A DNA stretch of 64,000 nucleotides from Natrarchaeobius oligotrophus (lineage in GTDB: Archaea; Halobacteriota; Halobacteria; Halobacteriales; Natrialbaceae). Under the pieces are notes generated by a model. That model searched no databases, had not been told where the DNA came from, and was given only the letters and a program-made list of their open reading frames with translations. Where the stretch lies: assembly GCF_003841465.1 (NCBI RefSeq), contig NZ_REFZ01000002.1, positions 62,001 through 126,000 of the forward strand, read 5' to 3'. The translations under genes were made by a program, and so were the position numbers. Positions 59,039-64,000 of the stretch are shown one piece after another. The first letter of the stretch is position 1. The number at the start of each line of letters is the position of its first letter.

Positions 59039-60496
59039 ATGTCGTCACCAGTAGCCGACGAAACGGGGCCGTTCATCGACGGCGCATATCGTAGTGGAGC
59101 CGACCTCTTCGACGTCGAAGATCCGTCCACCGAGGAGACCATCGCGAGCGTCGCAATCGCCGACGGAGACGACGTCGATCACGCGATCGAGGCCGCTCGA
59201 GACGCACAGCGAGAGTGGGCCCGACTCGACGCGTCGGAACGCGGGCGCGTTCTCCGGCAGGTCGGCGACCGGCTTCGGGATCGGATCGACGAACTCGCGG
59301 AGATCGAGACGCGCGAGATGGGGCGACCGATCGGCCAGTCGACGGGAATCGTGACGGACGGGATCGGCTACTTCGAGTATTACGCCGGTCTCTGCGACAA
59401 GATTCAGGGTGAGACGATCCCGGTCGACGGTAATCGACTGGACTACACCCGGCGAGAGCCCCTCGGCGTGAGCGCACAGATCATCCCGTGGAACGCGGCC
59501 GTGATGCTCGGCATTCGGGGAATCGTTCCGGCGCTCGCGGCCGGGAACGCCGTCGTCGCGAAACCCTCCTCCGAGGCACCGCTGTCGGTGCTCAAATTCG
59601 CGGAGCTGGCGACCGAAGCGGGGCTCCCGGACGGGTTGTTCAACGTCGTCCCCGGCCCCGGCTCGCAAACGGGTGCGACGCTCACCGAAGACCCGCGAAT
59701 CAACGAGATAACCTTCACCGGCTCGGTCACGGGCGGGACGATGGTCGGAAAGGCCGCGGTGGAGAACGTCGTCCCCGTCTCGCTCGAGCTGGGTGGAAAG
59801 AGCCCGAGCATCGTCTTCGAGGACGCGGACCTCGAGAGCGCGATCGAGGACACCCTGAAGGTGTTTTTCAACAGCGGTCAGGTCTGTTTCGCGACGACGC
59901 GCGTCTTCGTTCACGAGGAGGTCTACGACGAGTTCACGTCCCGGCTCGCAGAGGCGACCGAGTCGATGTCGATCGGTCCCGGAATCGACGGCCACGACAT
60001 CGGTCCGGTGATCTCAGAGGACGCGCTCGAGGACATCGAGCGATACGTCGACGGCGCGGTCGACGGCGGCGCTCGCGCGCTGACAGGCGGATCGGTCGTC
60101 GACCGCGACGGCCACTACTTCGAGCCGACGATCGTGGCCGACGCGGACGACGACGCGCCGATCTCGTGCGACGAGGTGTTCGGCCCCGTCATCACCGTCT
60201 ACGAGTTCTCCGACGAGGCGGAGGTCGTCCATCGCGCGAACGACACCGAGTACGGCCTCTATTCCGCGGTGTGGACGAACACGCTCGACCGCGCACACCG
60301 CGTCGCGAACGAACTCGAGGCGGGAACCGTCGCGATCAACGAGTTCCCGGCGACGTTCCCGCAGGCGCCGTTCGGCGGCTACAAAAAGAGCGGTCTCGGC
60401 CGGGAGAAGGGGATGCAGGCGATCGACCACTACACCCAGCTGAAAAACGTCGTCGTCTCGCTCGGCCAGTCTGCGGGGACGGTCTTCGACAAGTAG
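59039..60496 (+). CDS. Aldehyde dehydrogenase
   Basis: A 485-residue ALDH of full length with Glu250 (LELGGKS) and Cys283 (NSGQVCFAT) and C-terminal PFGGYKKSGLGREKGMQAIDHYTQLKN-type sequence. Close paralogue of the enzyme at 7.3-8.7 kb: identical positions for catalytic residues and the shared GIVTD.I.YFEYYAG block. Divergent from the amidohydrolase-Rieske-hydroxyacid-oxidase operon. With the oxidase and the ThDP enzyme at 17.5 kb it could finish a mandelate-like sequence by oxidising an aromatic aldehyde; this is inference. The start is fixed by the TATA box at 59007. Confidence 0.95.
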   Translation: MSSPVADETGPFIDGAYRSGADLFDVEDPSTEETIASVAIADGDDVDHAIEAARDAQREWARLDASERGRVLRQVGDRLRDRIDELAEIETREMGRPIGQSTGIVTDGIGYFEYYAGLCDKIQGETIPVDGNRLDYTRREPLGVSAQIIPWNAAVMLGIRGIVPALAAGNAVVAKPSSEAPLSVLKFAELATEAGLPDGLFNVVPGPGSQTGATLTEDPRINEITFTGSVTGGTMVGKAAVENVVPVSLELGGKSPSIVFEDADLESAIEDTLKVFFNSGQVCFATTRVFVHEEVYDEFTSRLAEATESMSIGPGIDGHDIGPVISEDALEDIERYVDGAVDGGARALTGGSVVDRDGHYFEPTIVADADDDAPISCDEVFGPVITVYEFSDEAEVVHRANDTEYGLYSAVWTNTLDRAHRVANELEAGTVAINEFPATFPQAPFGGYKKSGLGREKGMQAIDHYTQLKNVVVSLGQSAGTVFDK

Positions 60497-60568
60497 CCCG
60501 ATCCGGCTCGGTTCCCGATCGCTCGAGAGAATCGATCGTCGAACATTCGTTCGAGGATATGCGTCGGC

Positions 60569-62497
60569 CTAGAGGATCTGCTCGCGTTTTTGGACGGCGA
60601 TCGTCGCGACCAGGAAGATACCGAGTCCAAGCGTGATCGTGAGCAGACTCGCCTGGAACGCGAGGAGGCCGAAGACGAAGACGCCGATGCCCCGTTCGAC
60701 GGGGGAGATCCGACCGAGTCCGTTGTGGCCGACGATGGCGCTCGTCAGCATCCAGATCGCGACGACGAGGATCAACAGCGTCGGCACGGTTTCCGAGACG
60801 CTCAGGAAGATGATCTCGTCGTTGAAGACGAAGATGTAGGGAATGATGAACGCGACGCCGCCGATGACCAGCGCCTGCTTCGTCGTCGCGAGGAAGTCGG
60901 TGTGAGAGATGTTGCACGCGATCGCGACCGCGAGTGCGACCGGCGGGGTGATCGCGGACAGCAGCGCGAAGTAGAACACGAAGAGGTGCGCCGACAGCTG
61001 CGGGACGCCGAGCGAGACGAGTTCCGGTGCCAGGATCGTCGCGACGAGCACGTACGCAGCGGGTGTCGGCATGCCGAGCCCGAACAGCAGACTGACGATC
61101 ATCGCCAGCACGAGGAAAACCAGCAGCTGACCCCCGGAGATCGCGATGAGCTGGGTCGCGATCCGCTGTGCCAGTCCGGTCACCGTAATGATGTTGATGA
61201 CGATGCCGAGCGACGCGAGGATCGCCATGAAGGGAGCGAGATTCTTCCCGCCTTTCTCGAGGCCGTCGACGGTGTCGGTGACGAACTGTTTGGTCTGTCG
61301 CTGCGGGGTCAAGAAGACGAATCGGGTGACGAGGAGCGCGCCGATCGACGAGATACCGGCCGCCATCGGACTGACCTGCTGGATCATCAACACGTAGACG
61401 AGGACCGCCAGCGGAACGACGTATTGAATCCCCGTTATCGCGAGTTCGCGCCGCGACGTCACGGACTCTTCCGACTCCTCGAACTCGATCCCGCTGGAAC
61501 CGATGATGTCCTTTTTCACCATGATGAAATGGATCGACAGGACCACCGAGAGGTAAAACAGCGCGGCGGGCACCAGACCCGCGATGGCGATCTCCGCGAA
61601 CGGGACGTTGATGATGTCAGCCATGATGAACGCCGCCGTTCCCATGATCGGCGGAAGAATCTGTCCACCCGTGCTCGCGACGGACTCGATCGCCCCGGCC
61701 AGTTTCGGCGGGACGCCGCGATCTTTCATCAGCGGAATCGTGAACGACCCCGTCGTCGCGACGTTCGAAGCGGAGCTCCCCATCATCGTACCCATGATCA
61801 TGCTGGAGACGACCGCCGTCTGGACGACGGCGTTCTTCGACCGTTTCGCGAGCCGTTCGCCGAGATCCAGGATGAAGTCGAAACCGCGGTGACCCTCGAC
61901 GAGACCGGCGAAGATGATGAAGATCGCGATCCAGGTCGCACCGACCTGCAGGAGAAAGCCGTAGATGCCGGTCAAGTTGATCGTCTGTCGCCTGATGATC
62001 TGTTCGACGGTCAGTCCCGAGTGTCCCAGCACGCCGGGGAAGTACTGTCCGAAGTAGCCGTAGCCGATCACGAAGAGGATGACGAGCCCCAGGATCGTTC
62101 CGTACTTCCTGAACGTGGCGTCGATGACGACCGTGATGATTCCGATGCCGATCAACAGATCGAGGTCGGTATAGACGAGGAGTCGCCCGGACTCGAGCCA
62201 GCGATAGTAGTTCAGGTGTACGTAGGCGGTCAGCGCCAAAATCGCGACCGCGAACGCCAACGATACGCCGAGCGAGATTCGCTCGCGCAACTCGAGCGTG
62301 TCTCGCTGCAGGAGGGTATGGGCGTTGTTGAAGTAGTAGACCGACAAGCCGAGTCCCAGTACGATGTTTGCGTGTTGCTGTCGGGGAATAAACTCGCCGC
62401 TGTACGCGAAGATGATGATCCACATCGACAGGCCCACGGCCAGGAGGAGAATCACGCCTCGCAAACTCCGCTCTACGTTCGATCGAAGGAAACTCAT
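60569..62497 (-). CDS. TRAP transporter fused permease (DctQM-like, TAXI system)
   Basis: A 642-residue membrane protein with many helices, fusing small and large TRAP permease subunits. Seen: GMPTPAAYVLVATILAP, SAITPPVALAVAIACNISHTDFLAT and SSASNVATTGSFTIP, typical of the large-subunit repeats. Imports carboxylates with an ion gradient together with the TAXI receptor encoded just upstream (28 nt gap). The ATG at 62495-62497 was chosen over a longer frame that overlaps the receptor gene. Confidence 0.93.
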   Translation of the reverse strand: MSFLRSNVERSLRGVILLLAVGLSMWIIIFAYSGEFIPRQQHANIVLGLGLSVYYFNNAHTLLQRDTLELRERISLGVSLAFAVAILALTAYVHLNYYRWLESGRLLVYTDLDLLIGIGIITVVIDATFRKYGTILGLVILFVIGYGYFGQYFPGVLGHSGLTVEQIIRRQTINLTGIYGFLLQVGATWIAIFIIFAGLVEGHRGFDFILDLGERLAKRSKNAVVQTAVVSSMIMGTMMGSSASNVATTGSFTIPLMKDRGVPPKLAGAIESVASTGGQILPPIMGTAAFIMADIINVPFAEIAIAGLVPAALFYLSVVLSIHFIMVKKDIIGSSGIEFEESEESVTSRRELAITGIQYVVPLAVLVYVLMIQQVSPMAAGISSIGALLVTRFVFLTPQRQTKQFVTDTVDGLEKGGKNLAPFMAILASLGIVINIITVTGLAQRIATQLIAISGGQLLVFLVLAMIVSLLFGLGMPTPAAYVLVATILAPELVSLGVPQLSAHLFVFYFALLSAITPPVALAVAIACNISHTDFLATTKQALVIGGVAFIIPYIFVFNDEIIFLSVSETVPTLLILVVAIWMLTSAIVGHNGLGRISPVERGIGVFVFGLLAFQASLLTITLGLGIFLVATIAVQKREQIL

Positions 62498-62525
62498 AGT
62501 GACGTTGAACACGGCTCCCGTCCGT

Positions 62526-63587
62526 TCAGACCTCGCCGACGTCGAAATCGTCGCTCCAGATTCCCTGGTCCTCGTAGAACGACGCGGCACCGGGATGGAC
62601 CGGTAGCTCCGTCGTCAGGTTCTCGACCCAGAACTCGTCGTCCTGGAACGGCGCGAACGCGGCGTGGCCCTCTTCGAGACCGTCGCGGTTGTTCCACAGC
62701 GTCTCGAGCATCTCGTAGACGGTGTCTTCGGATACCTGTTCGGAACCGTAGACGACAAAATCGGCGGAGACCACGAACGTCTCGTCGGACGTTGTGAACT
62801 CCTGAATGTCACCCATCTCGTCGTTCGATTCGTAGACGCCGCTCAACATCGGATTGTTCTGGATCGCGTCGATCGCGGCGTCCTCCCAGGCCAGCAACCG
62901 ACAATCGTTTTGCGAGTACGCCTGCTCCATGAACGCTGGGATGATCCCGTTCATCTTTAGCGGACCGCCGGCGGCGACCGCCCGTTCCTCCGCCAGTCCG
63001 TCGGCCAGTTCCGAGACGTCCATGTGCCGAGGGGTAATCTCGTCATCGGACAGCGTCTCCTGAAGTGCCATCTCGAAGGGAGGATAGAACGACGCGCCGG
63101 CCGGCCCGGGTGCGAAGTCTTCCCCGGCGAGATCGCTGTAGTACTCGATGTCCGAATCGACGGGAGCCACCAGCCCGATGCGCATGTAGTAGTACGACAT
63201 GATCTGCATCGGCGTGTAGTTCATCTCGACGTCGGCAAACGGCCCTTCCTGGGTGGCGGCCTGCTGACCGATGAACCCCGTGGCCCACGCCATCTCGTTT
63301 TCACCACCGAGTACGAGCGACAGCGCCTGCGAGCTTGGCTGTGACGTCAGATCGACGCTGTGATCCGAGTTGCTCTCGATGTTGTGTGCAAACTGGTTCG
63401 CCATCGCGAACGACATCGAGTCCGACGGCCCCGCACCGAACGTGTACTCGTCGTCTTCGCCGCCCTCTTCGTCACCCAGACACCCCGCCAGCAGCCCGGT
63501 CGACGTGAGCGCCCCCACGGCGCCCGCTTTCGTCAGAAATGATCGTCGCGTACCAGACCCTTGCGTATTGCCCTCTCTGAACGTCAT
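62526..63587 (-). CDS. TRAP transporter TAXI-family solute receptor, Tat-exported lipoprotein
   Basis: A 353-residue receptor. Signal: GTRRSFLTKAG twin-arginine motif (Arg14-Arg15) and lipobox LAGC with Cys36, then an acidic linker and the TAXI domain (FGAGPSDSMSFAMANQFAHNI, MAWATGFIGQQAA, PVHPGAASFYEDQGIW). TAXI systems take up dicarboxylates and other organic anions. The ATG at 63585-63587 lies 20-30 nt below TTATCAATTAG; the GTG one codon upstream is not needed. First gene of a two-gene operon with the fused permease. Confidence 0.93.
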   Translation of the reverse strand: MTFREGNTQGSGTRRSFLTKAGAVGALTSTGLLAGCLGDEEGGEDDEYTFGAGPSDSMSFAMANQFAHNIESNSDHSVDLTSQPSSQALSLVLGGENEMAWATGFIGQQAATQEGPFADVEMNYTPMQIMSYYYMRIGLVAPVDSDIEYYSDLAGEDFAPGPAGASFYPPFEMALQETLSDDEITPRHMDVSELADGLAEERAVAAGGPLKMNGIIPAFMEQAYSQNDCRLLAWEDAAIDAIQNNPMLSGVYESNDEMGDIQEFTTSDETFVVSADFVVYGSEQVSEDTVYEMLETLWNNRDGLEEGHAAFAPFQDDEFWVENLTTELPVHPGAASFYEDQGIWSDDFDVGEV

Positions 63588-63606
63588 CACTAGTCGTTCA
63601 ACGGGG

Positions 63607-63617
63607 CTAATTGATAA
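63607..63617 (-). promoter_or_regulatory. TATA-like box for TAXI-TRAP operon
   Basis: Minus-strand TTATCAATTAG, 20-30 nt upstream of the ATG at 63587. Confidence 0.5.
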
Positions 63618-63795
63618 CAGCTAACGTAGTGTGGATATGTTGCCGCGGAAGGTACATTATTATATTAGTTTAGTTTCGCGGCGCGTCAACGATGCGGTAG
63701 TCCACCCACGTCGACGCACGCCACGTCTCGAGGCGGTTGGTGCGACTCGATCGGGCTGAACGGTTTCGACGGCGACGTCGAGAACGTGCACATCA

Positions 63796-63816
63796 ATACA
63801 CATACTTAGGGTGTAC
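63796..63816 (-). promoter_or_regulatory. Palindromic operator-like motif, copy 3
   Basis: On the minus strand GTACACCCTAAGTATGTGTA plus T, matching copy 1 at 17 of 21 positions, including ACACCCT, AG and TGTGTAT. It lies about 180 nt upstream of the TAXI-TRAP promoter in otherwise gene-free DNA. The surrounding region 63588-63886 shows no gene. Confidence 0.4.
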
Positions 63817-63886
63817 AAATATGCGACGCGCGGAATAATTCGCACCGACGACGCGGGAAGGTGCGAAGGGAGCCGAAATCGTGGCG

Positions 63887-64000
63887 CTAGAGGAACGACG
63901 TCGCGTAGTACACCGCGATGGCGAGGCTCGCGAGGTAGCCGATCAGCGCGAGCGCGTTTCGCACCCGCGTGTTCGCGAAGCCGCCCATGACGTCGCGGTC
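63887..64000 (-). CDS. C-terminal end of a membrane transporter, probably NRAMP family (partial)
   Basis: The last 37 codons of a minus-strand gene entering from the right edge: DRDVMGGFANTRVRN followed by one hydrophobic helix (LALIGYLASLAIAVYYATSFL) and a TAG stop at 63887-63889. The (D/N)-(K/R)-x-VMG-x(2-3)-N-(S/T) pattern before a final helix is typical of NRAMP divalent-metal/proton transporters. Only this tail is visible, so the family call is tentative. Confidence 0.5.
   Translation of the reverse strand, partial: DRDVMGGFANTRVRNALALIGYLASLAIAVYYATSFL

Overview
The window looks like a haloarchaeal (class Halobacteria) catabolic island. The DNA is GC-rich and the deduced proteins are very acidic. 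Many genes begin 22-35 nt downstream of a TATA box with no room for a Shine-Dalgarno sequence, i.e. leaderless transcription. Secreted lipoproteins carry twin-arginine signals followed by LAGC lipoboxes and Asp/Gly/Asn-rich linkers. I cannot name the genus; a Natrialbales member is a guess. No rRNA, tRNA, CRISPR array, complete insertion sequence or DNA-binding transcription regulator is visible.

Layout. 1-9 kb: a partial aldehyde dehydrogenase, an alpha/beta hydrolase, a GNAT/ferredoxin pair, an aryl/acyl-CoA ligase, a 240-residue diiron ferritin-like protein with an 85-residue partner, an SDR and a second aldehyde dehydrogenase. 8.8-17.2 kb: a sodium:solute symporter with its DUF3311 partner, an SDR, two amidohydrolase-Rieske pairs, a substrate-binding lipoprotein, a zinc-ribbon microprotein and an MFS carrier. 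17.4-23.5 kb: a ThDP enzyme, then a tight operon of ABC ATPase, UbiD decarboxylase, zinc-ribbon microprotein and two different permeases. 23.8-33.6 kb: FAH-family protein, quinone-type oxidoreductase, MBL hydrolase, a second permease pair with a divergent binding protein, a frameshifted BKACE (DUF849) gene, an extradiol dioxygenase, a DMT exporter and a VOC protein. 33.8-47.8 kb: two UspA proteins, a DMT exporter, a CoA-transferase pair, a third binding lipoprotein, MATE, then a beta-oxidation-like group (thiolase, HMG-CoA-synthase-like/DUF35 fusion, 3-hydroxyacyl-CoA dehydrogenase, two crotonases, MaoC) and an isochorismatase-family hydrolase. 47.9-64 kb: FAD aromatic monooxygenase, a fourth amidohydrolase, a second CoA-transferase pair, an Asp-box propeller, AOR with a MoaD-like protein, an alpha-hydroxy-acid oxidase, the third amidohydrolase-Rieske pair, a third aldehyde dehydrogenase, a TAXI-type TRAP transporter and the end of a probable NRAMP gene.

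How it may work together (inference). Carboxylated, probably aromatic or cyclic substrates are imported by the ABC, TRAP, SSS and MFS carriers. They would be decarboxylated (UbiD; ACMSD/resorcylate-decarboxylase-like amidohydrolases), hydroxylated (FAD monooxygenase) and ring-cleaved (extradiol dioxygenase), or activated to CoA thioesters (CoA ligase, two CoA-transferases). CoA intermediates may be oxidised by the diiron protein plus ferredoxin and rearranged by the PaaG-like isomerase, then go through beta-oxidation-like steps. The hydroxy-acid oxidase, ThDP decarboxylase and aldehyde dehydrogenases could form a mandelate-like side-chain route. The least explained feature is the module of an ACMSD-like amidohydrolase followed, with a 4-base overlap, by a Rieske ferredoxin with an unusually long inter-motif loop. 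It occurs three times although no Rieske oxygenase alpha subunit is visible. A 21-nt palindromic motif recurs at three intergenic sites and may mark a shared regulon.
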